This document shows, piece by piece, positions 7,737 to 16,108 of a stretch of 64,000 nt of DNA. The notes beneath the pieces are model-generated. The model was given only the letters and a program-made list of their open reading frames with translations, had not been told where the DNA came from and did not search any database. The first letter of the stretch is position 1. Each line of letters opens with the position of its first letter. This DNA comes from JANYLB01 sp963837715 (GTDB lineage Bacteria > Actinomycetota > Acidimicrobiia > IMCC26256 > JANYLB01), in contig CAWIOF010000004.1 of NCBI GenBank assembly GCA_963837715.1, positions 1,240,001-1,304,000 of the forward strand, written 5' to 3'. Position numbers and translations under genes: made by a program.

Positions 7737-8867
7737 ATGGCTGCACCGGAACCCTCCCGGAATCCGCATGGCCCGAGTCGTCGGGTGCGGGGAGTCACGG
7801 CGGGCGTGCTCGTCGTCGTGGCGTCGCTGCTCCTGCCCATCGGACTGGTGACCGTCTGGCTGCGGGAGCAGGTGCTCGACACCGATGCCTTCGTCGCCAC
7901 GGCGGGCCAGGTGGCGCGCGACCCGGCCGTCCAGCGTGACGTCTCCGACAAGGTCAGCGCCGCGCTCATCGAGCAGCTCGACGTCGACTCCAAGGTGCAG
8001 GGTGCCGCCCGCTCCCTGCTCCCCGACGCGCTGCAGGGTCTCGCCGGCCCGCTCGCTGCCGGGGCCGACGCCACGATCCGCCGGGCGACCGCCGAGGTGG
8101 TCGCTTCGTCGCGGTTCGAGGAGCTGTGGGAGGTCGCGGTGCGGCGGGCCCACGAGAACGCGCTCCTGCTCGCCGAGGGTGACCCCGTCGCGGGCGTGGA
8201 GACCCGCGACGGTCGCATCGCGGTCAACCTCGATCCGATCGTCGATGCCGTCGTCTCCCAGCTCCCCGGTCCGATCGCTGCGCTCATTCCTCCCGTGACC
8301 ACCGGCGACGACATCGTGCTCTTCCGCTCGAGTGAGCTGGCCTCGGCACAACCGGTCGTGCGCGGCATCGACGACGGGTGGTGGGCGATCCCTGCGCTGT
8401 GTCTGGTGCTGTTCGCAAGTGCGGTTGCCATCGCATCGCGTCGTCGCCGGGCGCTCCTGGCGGTCGGGGTGGGGATGGTGCTCTCGTCGATCATCACGCT
8501 CGTCGCACTGCTCGTCGCCCGCCGGCGACTCGTCGACGCGACGGCGACACGCGTCGCACGCACCGCGACGACCGCGGTGTTCGACGCCGTGATCGATCTG
8601 CTCCGAACCGAGCTGTGGGTGACCGCGGCGCTCGGCGTCGCGTTCGCGGCCGGTGCGATCGTCTTCGGCCTCCTGCACCATCCACGACCGGTCGACTCGG
8701 TGGCGGAGCCGCGCACCGACGAGCAGCTGCTGCCCGGAGCGGAACCCACCATCGCCTCACGTGCGCCGTCGCCGACCCCGGATCGTTCGAGGAAGCCGAG
8801 CGCCGAGCCGGCGGAGGTCGTGCAACCGGCCTCGTCGAGCCGGTCGGGGAACCCGTCAGGGAGCTGA
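7737..8867 (+). CDS. Integral membrane protein of unknown function
   Basis: About 376 residues from ATG 7737 (an upstream in-frame start at 7692 would lie inside the terminator hairpin). One N-terminal membrane helix (VTAGVLVVVASLLLPIGLV), a long extracytoplasmic region with the pattern LREQVLDTDAFVATAGQVARD and repeated helical segments, then three further helices (about 220-330) and a Pro/Ser-rich cytoplasmic tail. The N-terminal LDTDAFV region is familiar from uncharacterised actinobacterial membrane proteins. It overlaps the convergent subtilase by 12 bp. I do not assign a function. Confidence 0.7.
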   Translation: MAAPEPSRNPHGPSRRVRGVTAGVLVVVASLLLPIGLVTVWLREQVLDTDAFVATAGQVARDPAVQRDVSDKVSAALIEQLDVDSKVQGAARSLLPDALQGLAGPLAAGADATIRRATAEVVASSRFEELWEVAVRRAHENALLLAEGDPVAGVETRDGRIAVNLDPIVDAVVSQLPGPIAALIPPVTTGDDIVLFRSSELASAQPVVRGIDDGWWAIPALCLVLFASAVAIASRRRRALLAVGVGMVLSSIITLVALLVARRRLVDATATRVARTATTAVFDAVIDLLRTELWVTAALGVAFAAGAIVFGLLHHPRPVDSVAEPRTDEQLLPGAEPTIASRAPSPTPDRSRKPSAEPAEVVQPASSSRSGNPSGS

Positions 8868-10280
8868 GGGCTCTGGTTCGACGAGGGCCCGAGCGGCTGC
8901 GACCGCGGCCGCGGCGTTGAGTGAGCCGTAGCCGTAGTCGGAGTTGGGGACGCCCCTCGTCCGACACGTCGCGGCGGGACGGCGGGATGCACTCGTGATC
9001 ACCGTCTGGTGCAGTGCGACCCGGCCCCGGGCCTCGGGCGCGGTCTCGAGGGTGAGGGCGTAGGTGCCGGTGACCTCGGGTGCGGCCATCGAGGTCCCGG
9101 AGACCCTGGTGTATCCACCGCCGACTGCCGTGGTCATCACCTCGAGTCCCGGTGCGACGAGCGTGGGTTCGGGGCCCAGCGGGCCCGGGCCCCGACCGGA
9201 GAAGCGGGCGATCCGTCCGTCGTCGTCGGTCGCGCCCACCGCGACGACCTCGGGCTGTGACGCGGGGAAGCCGACCGTCCGGCACTCCGGTCCGGCGTTG
9301 CCGGCCGCGAACACGTTGAGGATCCCCGCTGCGTGGAGTGCGGTCATCGCGCGGCCGAGCGAGGTGCTCGGCTCCTCGATCGACCACGAGTTGTTCACGA
9401 CGTCGGGCCGCAGATCCGGGTCGGGTCCCCGACCGGCGTCGGGAGCGAGCATGAACTGCAGCGATTCCAGCACGAGTTCGAGGGTGCACTGCTCGGCCGT
9501 GCAGCCCCGCGCCGCGATCCACTGCGCGCCGGGTGCGACGCCGGTCGTCTTGCCCACCGCGAGACCCGCGACGGCGGTGCCGTGACCGCCTTCGTCGCAC
9601 GGGGCTTCGGGACAGCGACCGGTCGGGTCGAACCAACCGGCCCGGCGGCGGAAGTTGTCGGCGAGATCGGGATGGCGGGCGTCGACCCCGGAGTCGACGA
9701 TGCCCACCACCGCGCCCCGTCCGGTGACTCCGGCAGCGCGCGCGCCCGGCACACCGGCATCCACGAGGTTCGTCGGGACGGCGCTCGGCGCGGCCTGCGG
9801 ACCCGATGCCACCGCGCCGATCTCCGCGTCGAGGTCGAGCTCCCGGCCGCCGACGACCTCGGTCACGCCGTCGATCCGGGCGACGCGGTCGGCGAGCGAC
9901 TTGGGTGCGTAGAAGAGCACCGCGTTCGACACCCAGAGCGGCGTGGCCGAGATCCGCTGCGTCCGGAGGAGGCGGAGGACCGCGGGTCGCCCGGAGGCAT
10001 CCCGGTACGCCCGCCGGAGCGCGACGACGGTCAGGTGGCCGCGGCGGTTCCAGTCGGGCTCGCGCACCGCGGCTCGCAGGTCCGGGCGTTCGACGAACGT
10101 CGCGACCCAGAACTCGCGAGGCTTCGTCGCCCGGGTCGGCGACGGAGCGGTCGGGGAGGTCGCCGCAGCGGAACTCGTCGCGCCGGCGCGTGCCGGGGTG
10201 AGGGAGGTCATGAGCCCTGCGGTCCCGAGAGCGGTCGCGAGGGCGAGGAAGGCGGCCGCGAGCCTGCACCGGGAGCGCAC
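8856..10280 (-). CDS. Secreted S8 family serine peptidase (subtilisin-like)
   Basis: A 474-residue protease precursor. A Sec signal (hydrophobic AAAFLALATALGTAGLM, cleavage near ARA about 32) is followed by a propeptide-like region and the S8 catalytic domain: Asp196 in VGIVDSGVDARHPDL, His233 in GGHGTAVAGL, oxyanion Asn328 in VFAAGNAGPEC and Ser397 in SGTSMAAPEV. Four cysteines within the domain may form disulfides. No C-terminal anchor is visible. It lies convergent with the preceding membrane protein and divergent from the SDR gene. Confidence 0.93.
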   Translation of the reverse strand: MRSRCRLAAAFLALATALGTAGLMTSLTPARAGATSSAAATSPTAPSPTRATKPREFWVATFVERPDLRAAVREPDWNRRGHLTVVALRRAYRDASGRPAVLRLLRTQRISATPLWVSNAVLFYAPKSLADRVARIDGVTEVVGGRELDLDAEIGAVASGPQAAPSAVPTNLVDAGVPGARAAGVTGRGAVVGIVDSGVDARHPDLADNFRRRAGWFDPTGRCPEAPCDEGGHGTAVAGLAVGKTTGVAPGAQWIAARGCTAEQCTLELVLESLQFMLAPDAGRGPDPDLRPDVVNNSWSIEEPSTSLGRAMTALHAAGILNVFAAGNAGPECRTVGFPASQPEVVAVGATDDDGRIARFSGRGPGPLGPEPTLVAPGLEVMTTAVGGGYTRVSGTSMAAPEVTGTYALTLETAPEARGRVALHQTVITSASRRPAATCRTRGVPNSDYGYGSLNAAAAVAAARALVEPEPSAP

Positions 10281-10345
10281 TCCTCGCCGTATCGTCGCGA
10301 CCCGGGACCCGCTTGAGGCCGGTCGACCCGGATAGGTTCACCACC

Positions 10346-11152
10346 GTGACGCAATCCGAAGGGACCGGACCCCGACCCGGCGATCCGCTCGATCTGACCG
10401 GTCGCGTCGCCCTGGTGACGGGCGGTACCCGTGGCGTCGGGCTCGGCATCACCGTGGGCCTGCTCGCGGCGGGTGCGGAGGTGGTGGTGTGCGGCCGCAC
10501 CCCACCTGAGGACCCGATCACCGGTGGGCCCCGTACCGCGGTGTTCGTGACTGCCGACGTGCGCGACGCCGAACAGGTCGGTGCGCTGTTCGCCGAGATC
10601 ACCTCTCGATTCGGCCGCCTCGACGTCGCGGTGAACAACGCGGGTGGCAGTCCGGTGGCCGACGCCGCCACCGCGTCGCCGCGATTCTCGGCCGCGATCG
10701 TCGGGCTCAACCTCTTGGCGCCGCTCCAGGTCGCGCAGGCGGCGAACGCGGTGATGCAGACCCAGGCCGACGGTGGTTCGATCATCAACATCACGTCGGT
10801 GAGCGGCACGCGTCCGTCGCCGGGCACCGCGGCCTACGGCGCGGCGAAGGCAGGCTTGATCAACCTCACCGAGAGCCTTGCGGCAGAGTGGGCGCCGAAG
10901 GTGCGGGTCAACGCGGTCTGCGGGGGCGCGGTCGCCACCGAGAACCTGCACAAGGGTCACGGCGGCGACCCCTACATCGAGTCGATCGAGGCGACGGTCC
11001 CGATGGGTCGGCTCGCCGATGTCGCCGACATCGCGAACGCATGCCTGTTCCTCGCGTCGCCGTTGGCGTCGTACGTCTCGGGCTCGAACCTGTTCGTGCA
11101 CGGTGGCGGCGAGGTCCCGCCGTTCCTCCTCCTCGACCACGAACGGACGTAG
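10346..11152 (+). CDS. SDR family oxidoreductase
   Basis: Classical short-chain dehydrogenase of 268 residues from GTG 10346. NAD(P)-binding TGGTRGVGLG, the NNAGG motif and the catalytic Ser/Tyr/Lys set (ITSVSG, YGAAK) are all present. A C-terminal tail PPFLLLDHERT extends the usual end. Six bases separate it from the flavin reductase-like gene, so the two probably form an operon. The substrate is unknown; in this context an alcohol or hydroxyacyl intermediate of lipid catabolism is plausible but inferred. Confidence 0.88.
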   Translation: MTQSEGTGPRPGDPLDLTGRVALVTGGTRGVGLGITVGLLAAGAEVVVCGRTPPEDPITGGPRTAVFVTADVRDAEQVGALFAEITSRFGRLDVAVNNAGGSPVADAATASPRFSAAIVGLNLLAPLQVAQAANAVMQTQADGGSIINITSVSGTRPSPGTAAYGAAKAGLINLTESLAAEWAPKVRVNAVCGGAVATENLHKGHGGDPYIESIEATVPMGRLADVADIANACLFLASPLASYVSGSNLFVHGGGEVPPFLLLDHERT

Positions 11153-11158
11153 GGCGCC

Positions 11159-11704
11159 ATGGCTGTACAGGGAGCGATCGTCGGGCCGATTCCCGAGGGA
11201 CAGGAGCCGGAGGAGTACGACAAGCTCCGTCGGCGCGTGCTGTGGACGATGCCCTACGGCCTCTACGTGCTCGGGAGCACCGACGCGGCCGACCGCCGCA
11301 ACGGCATGACGATCAACTTCGTCACCCAGCTCAGCTTCGACCCGAAGTGGATCGGCGTCGGAGTGGAGCGCAGCGCGTTCACCCACGAGCTGATCGAGGC
11401 GGGCGGGTGCTTCAGCCTGTGCATGATCGACCGGGAGGACCGCGCCATCGTGCGGAAGTTCACGAAGCCGGTCGAGGTGGATCTCGTCGCGCACACGTTG
11501 AACGGATTCCCGTACGTCGAGCGCGTCACCGGCGCGCCGATCCTCGCCCAGTCGGTCGCGTACCTCGACTGCGAGGTCAGGGACACGATGACGGTGGGGG
11601 ACCAGACGCTGTTCGCCGGCGAGGTGGTCGACGCCGGCTTCCTCAAGCCCGAGGACACGCCGGTCCTGCGCATGGAAGACACCCGCATGAACTACGGCGG
11701 CTGA
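11159..11704 (+). CDS. Flavin reductase-like domain protein
   Basis: A 181-residue FMN-binding split-barrel protein of the flavin reductase group (HpaC-like), which reduces flavin with NAD(P)H, often for a partner monooxygenase. Visible: VLWTMPYGLYVLGS, GMTINFVTQLSFDPKWIGVGV, AFTHELIEAGGCFSLCMI and LAQSVAYLDCEV. The ATG at 11159 lies six bases behind the SDR stop. No obvious flavin-dependent oxygenase partner is adjacent; the F420-type monooxygenases elsewhere in the window do not normally use it. Confidence 0.85.
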   Translation: MAVQGAIVGPIPEGQEPEEYDKLRRRVLWTMPYGLYVLGSTDAADRRNGMTINFVTQLSFDPKWIGVGVERSAFTHELIEAGGCFSLCMIDREDRAIVRKFTKPVEVDLVAHTLNGFPYVERVTGAPILAQSVAYLDCEVRDTMTVGDQTLFAGEVVDAGFLKPEDTPVLRMEDTRMNYGG

Positions 11705-11708
11705 CGCT

Positions 11709-12462
11709 CTACCGGACGGTGGCGCCGCCGTCGACGGCGATGACCTGGCCCGAGAGGTAGCTCGTGTCGTCGCTCAAGAGGGTGGCGATGGTCGCGCCGA
11801 GCTCGGCGGCCGCACCGACGCGTCGGAGGGGCACGTCGCGGGTCATGCGTCCCGGCGAACTCGGGGTCGAGGAACGTCGAACCCATGCCCTCACCCGACG
11901 TGGCGCCCGGGCAAACGCAGTTCACCCGCACGCCCATCGGTCCGTACTGCACCGCGGCGAGCCGAGTGAGGGCGATGACGCCCCCCTTGCTCGACGTGTA
12001 GGCCGCGCCCATGCCGTGACCTCGGAGCCCGGCGGTCGACGCGATCGTGACCACGGAGCTGCCGACACCGAGGCGGGGGAGGATCGCCCGGAGGGCGAGG
12101 AACGTGCCGCGCAGGTTCACGCTGATCACGCGGTCGAACGTGTCGAGGTCGGCCTCGCCGATCGCGGTCAGGTCGGCCGGGTCGAAGATCCCGGCGCTCG
12201 TCACCGCCCCGTGCAACGTTCCGAACCGCGCCTCTGCGGCGTGTACCGCCGCGTTCACGTCGGCCTCCTCGGCTACGTCGGCTGCTGCCACCATCGTGCG
12301 CGACGGATCGGCCGAGCCCTGGGCCACCGCGGCGGCGCCGGCGGGATCGAGGTCGACCAGCGCGACGTTCGCGCCCGCTGCGATCAGGTGCAGCGCGGTC
12401 GCTCGGCCGATCCCGCTGGCCGCGCCCGTGACGACGAACGCTCGATCGTGGAAGTCGGCCAT
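11709..12462 (-). CDS. SDR family oxidoreductase (frameshifted)
   Basis: About 250 residues from ATG 12462, preceded by GGAG. Rossmann motif VTGAASGIGRA, NxAG variant VTSAGIF, catalytic Ser and YTSSK, and the C-terminal end SYLSGQVIAVDGG are visible. The frame breaks near 11850: removing one G from a GGG run joins DPEFAG to RMTRDVPLRRVG. It is 26 bp downstream of the TetR gene and probably co-transcribed with it. Convergent with the flavin reductase gene (4 bp gap). Confidence 0.85.
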
Positions 12463-12488
12463 GCTGGGCTCCTGCAATCGGTGCGGGT

Positions 12489-13091
12489 TCAGGGCTTGAC
12501 GCGCGGGCGGATCATGAGCCGCGCGGCGGTCTCGAGCTGGCTCCCGGCCGACTCCGCGGTCTCGCTCCCCGAGACGAGCCCGATGATGCACGCGAAGCAC
12601 ACCAGCTCGAGCACCTTCACGATCTCGTCGCGGTCGGGCAGCTCGTCGTCGCCGAGCGCGATGTCGATCCACGCGACGACCATCTCGTGGAAGTCGGTCT
12701 GCGCCTCGAGCACCGACGGCTCGACCGCGAGCACCGCGGCGACGATCGCCGCCGCGAGCTTCGGTCGCGACGCGGCGGTTGCCATCACCATGCGCAAGGC
12801 CTCGGCGACGCGTTCGACCGGGTCGGGCCCCGAGGGCGGATGGGCTCCGAGGGTCTCCGACAGCGCACCGCCCCAGGTGAGCAGGACCTCGGTGAGGAGG
12901 TGGTCCTTCGAGGCGAACCAGCGGTAGAGCGTGGCGAGGGCCACGCCCGACCGCTCGGCGACCGTCTTCATGACCACTGCGTCGTAGCCGCCGGTCTCGG
13001 CGAGCTCCATCGCGGCCGCCACCACGAGGGCCCGGCGTTCGACCTGCTCGTCGGACAGGGTCCGGCGGACGACCACCGATCGGGTCGTCAT
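12489..13091 (-). CDS. TetR family regulator (KstR-like appearance)
   Basis: A 200-residue TetR protein. The N-terminal helix-turn-helix is clear: RRALVVAAAMELAETGGYDA, MKTVAERSGVALATLYRWF and ASKDHLL. The C-terminal ligand domain is unrecognised. The DNA-binding region resembles mycobacterial KstR, the steroid-catabolism repressor, by eye only. It faces a P450 gene across a gap holding a 26-bp palindrome, the probable operator, and is followed by an SDR. Confidence 0.88.
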   Translation of the reverse strand: MTTRSVVVRRTLSDEQVERRALVVAAAMELAETGGYDAVVMKTVAERSGVALATLYRWFASKDHLLTEVLLTWGGALSETLGAHPPSGPDPVERVAEALRMVMATAASRPKLAAAIVAAVLAVEPSVLEAQTDFHEMVVAWIDIALGDDELPDRDEIVKVLELVCFACIIGLVSGSETAESAGSQLETAARLMIRPRVKP

Positions 13092-13172
13092 CGGCGCCTC
13101 ATCGATTCGTCCCGTACACGGCTTGCATCCAGTGTGTCCCCCGTCGACGTCCCGCCCGGTGGCGCGGAACGT

Positions 13173-13198
13173 GAGAACTCATTCTATAATCAGTTCTC
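13173..13198. promoter_or_regulatory. 26-bp near-perfect palindrome, probable TetR operator
   Basis: Outer arms GAGAACT and AGTTCTC flank an AT-rich centre containing TATAAT; 22 of 26 bases agree with the reverse complement. It lies between the divergent TetR and P450 starts and overlaps a -10-like hexamer, so repression of one or both is likely. Confidence 0.7.
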
Positions 13199-13233
13199 AA
13201 CCACTGGAGCCGAGACCCGAAGGGGCACACGGT

Positions 13234-14478
13234 ATGGCAACGACGATGCCGCGCGGTACTGCCGAACTCGCGGACCTCAACGATCCCGACACCTTCGTGG
13301 CCGGGATCCCGCACGAGACCTTCGCCCACTGGCGGGCCAACGATCCGGTCCACTGGACCGAGCACCCGACCGACGACCCGTACTGGTCGGTCACGACCTA
13401 CGACGAGGTCGTGGCCGCGAACCGCGACGCCGAGGTGTTCTCCAGCCAGCGCGGCGGCGTGTTCATGATGGATCCCGACGAGGAGATGCTCGCCCAGCTC
13501 GGTCTCCTCATGCTCACGATGGACCCGCCCCGGCACACCCGGTACCGCCTCCTCGTCAGCCGCGCCTTCACGCCGAAGCACATCCGCGACCTCGACCTGT
13601 TCATCCAGCGCAGCACGCACCGCATCGTCGACGAGGTCATCGAGCGTGGATCGGCCGACTTCGTCGTCGACCTCGCCGCGGAGCTCCCGCTCCAGGTGAT
13701 CGCCGAGATCATCGGCGTCCCCCAGGAGGACCGCCACCTCGTGTTCGACTGGTCGAACCGGATGATCGGCAGCGAAGACCCCGAGTACGCAGTCGCACCC
13801 GACGACGCCGGCAACGCGCAGATCGAGATGTTCACCTACTGCGCGAACCTGTGCGCGGACCGGCGCAAGAACCCGCGCGACGACATCCTCACCGCGCTCG
13901 ATCAACGCCGAGGTCGACGGTGACGAGCCTCGACGACCTCGAGCTGAACACGTTCTTCATGCTGCTCGCGGTCGCCGGGCAACGAGACCACCCGGAACCT
14001 GATCGCGCACGGCATGCACAACCTGTTCGAGAACCCCGACGAGCACCGCAAGCTCCTCGAGCACCGCGAGCTCATGAAGCCGGGGGTCGAGGAGATGCTC
14101 CGCGTCGGTACCCCGGTCCTGCACTTCCGTCGCACCGCGACGCGTGACACGAAGCTCGGCGACACCGCGATCGCCGAGGGCGACAAGGTCGTGCTCTGGT
14201 ACGTGAGCGCGAACCGCGACGAGAAGCACTTCGAGTCGCCGATGGAGTTCCGCATCGACCGCACGCCGAACGAGCACATCGCGTTCGGTGGTCGGGGACC
14301 GCACTTCTGCCTGGGCGCCAACCTGGCCCGGTCGGAGATCCGCCACCTGTTCGACGAGGTGCTCGAGCGCATGCCCGACATCCGCCAGGCCGGTGAGCCC
14401 GAACGGCTGCGTTCGAACTTCATCGGCGGGATCAAGCACCTCCCGGTCGAGTTCACCCCCGGCCGCAAGCACGGCTGA
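13234..14478 (+). CDS. Cytochrome P450 (CYP125/CYP142-like), three frameshifts
   Basis: A second haem monooxygenase, about 414 residues after correction, starting ATG 13234. The N-terminal two thirds are continuous (MDPPRHTRYRLLVSRAFTP; IGSEDPEY), then three extra bases within about 90 bp (near 13900, 13935 and 13972) break the segment holding the I-helix; removing them restores LINAEVDGD, LDDLELNTFFMLL and AGNETTRNLIAHG. The haem loop GGRGPHFCLGANLAR is intact. Three insertions add to zero net shift, so the end stays in frame. Substrate is inferred to be sterol-like or branched lipid. Controlled probably by the facing TetR. Confidence 0.85.
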
Positions 14479-14521
14479 GGGAGCCGGGCGCCGCGATCGC
14501 GGCGAGCCTACGATCTGACCC

Positions 14522-15551
14522 ATGGCTGACAACGTGGTTCCCGCGGGCACGAACGCGCGAGTTGCCGCTGGTGAAGAAGTGGTTGTGGGTCCTCACGACC
14601 ACGAACCCGCCGGAGGGTCGCCTCGACCCGGTCTCGAAGTGGTTGTGGCTCACCCGGGCCGGGGTGCTCCCGATGACGATCGTCGCGGCCGGCCTCGCGG
14701 GGCTGCTCGCGGTGTACCGCGACGCGTCGGTGAACTGGTGGTGGTTCGCGCTCTCGGCGATCGGCCTCGTGCTCGCGCACATGGCCAACAACCTCATGAA
14801 CGACCTCTTCGACCTCGAGGTCGGCACCGACACCGCCGACTACCCGCGCAACCTCTACTCCCCGCACCCGGTCATCTCCGGTGCCCTCACCCGCAAGCGC
14901 CTCGCGGCCTACGCCCTGTCGGTGAACGTGCTCTGCCTGGTGGTGATGATCACGCTCACGGTCGCGCGCGGGTGGCCCATCGTCGCGTTCGCGCTCGGGG
15001 GCTTCCTCCTCTCTGCGGCGTACACCGCGCCACCGCTGCGGCTGAAGAAGCACGGACTCGGAGAGCCGACGGTCCTCATCGTGTGGGGACCACTCATGGT
15101 CGGCGGCACGTACTACGCCGCGACGGGCACGATCCCGGGAGCGGTGATCCTCGCGTCGCTGCCCTACGCGATCCTCTGCACCACCGTGCTGATGGGCAAG
15201 CACATCGACAAGGCGGCCTGGGACGGACCCGCAGGCACGCACACACTGCCGGTGATCCTCGGTGAGCGGGTGGCACGGCAGGTGACCCGCGGGATGTTCG
15301 TCGCCTTCTACGGGTTCGTCGTCGCGCTGGTGATCGCCGACATCCTGCCGGTGTTCACCCTCGCGGTCTTCCTCTCGTTCACGCTGTTCTTCCGCGTCTG
15401 GGCGGCGTTCGGGGAGCCGAAGCCCGAGGTGTCGCCGGTTCCGAACCCCGTGTGGCCGCTGTGGTTCGCGCCCCACGCGTTCCTGCTGACCCGCCGGGCC
15501 GGCGGACTCCTGCTCCTCGGCATGGTCGTCGGCGCGATCGTCGGCTTCTGA
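14522..15551 (+). CDS. UbiA family prenyltransferase, MenA-like (start region uncertain)
   Basis: Membrane prenyltransferase with about eight helices. The first aspartate motif NNLMNDLFDLEVGTD and the second region (MGKHIDKAAWDGPAGTHTL) fit 1,4-dihydroxy-2-naphthoate or related polyprenyl transfer for menaquinone. Two starts are possible: TTG 14562 in frame, or ATG 14522 with one extra base near 14560, which would read MADNVVPAGTNARVPLVKK. The latter matches the insertion pattern of neighbouring genes and is preferred. No other menaquinone gene is nearby. Confidence 0.82.
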
Positions 15552-15567
15552 GCCCGGGTTCCGAGCC

Positions 15568-16090
15568 GTGCCGGTTCTCGGCCGCTGAGGTCCCCGACGA
15601 TCTCCTCGTCGGGATCCGTGCGCTCCTCGACGCTGCGTTCGACGGCGAGTTCACCGACGCCGACTGGGAGCACACGCTCGGCGGTCGTCATGTCGTCGTC
15701 GAGGACGACGGTGCCGTCGTCTCGCACGCGGCGGTGATCGCACGTGACATCGAAGTCGGTGGTCGCCGTTTCCCTGCCGGCTACGTCGAAGGGGTCGCGA
15801 CAGCTCCGCAGCGGCAGGGGCAGGGGATCGGCTCTGCGGTGATGGCCACGGTCGCCGCCATCATCCGCGACGAGTTCGCGCTCGGCGTCCTCTCCACGGG
15901 TCGGAGCGGCTTCTACCTGCGCCTCGGGTGGGAGCGGTGGAGGGGACCGTCGTTCGTCCGACGCGGCGCGGAGCTGATCCGAACCGCCGACGACGACGAC
16001 GGCATCATGGTGCTGCGTTTCGGGGCCAGCGCCGGCATCGACCTGGGCGCGCCGATCTCCTGCGAAACGCGAACCGGCGACGACTGGTAG
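15568..16090 (+). CDS. Aminoglycoside 2'-N-acetyltransferase AAC(2')-like GNAT protein (start uncertain)
   Basis: GNAT acetyltransferase of about 174 residues closely resembling mycobacterial AAC(2')-I enzymes, from memory of that family: DADWEHTLGGRH, HAAVIARDI, GYVEGVATAP, the acetyl-CoA loop QRQGQGIGSA, GFYLRLGWERW, RTADDDDGIMVLRF and a terminal RTGDDW. Known members acetylate the 2' amino group of aminoglycosides; in mycobacteria they are chromosomal. No in-frame start lies close upstream. GTG 15568 with one extra G near 15573 would give MPFSAAEVPDD, matching the local error pattern. It is convergent with the MmpL gene. Confidence 0.82.
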
Positions 16091-16108
16091 CCGGCCGGCA
16101 GAAGTCGT

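Noticed and set aside
8494..10827. Open frame of 777 codons on the minus strand
   Set aside because: Shadow frame across the subtilase and SDR genes; the true frame of the subtilase carries the catalytic triad.
13234..14478. Programmed frameshifting in the P450
   Set aside because: Three separate insertions within 90 bp, without a slippery sequence, and the same type of error throughout the window.
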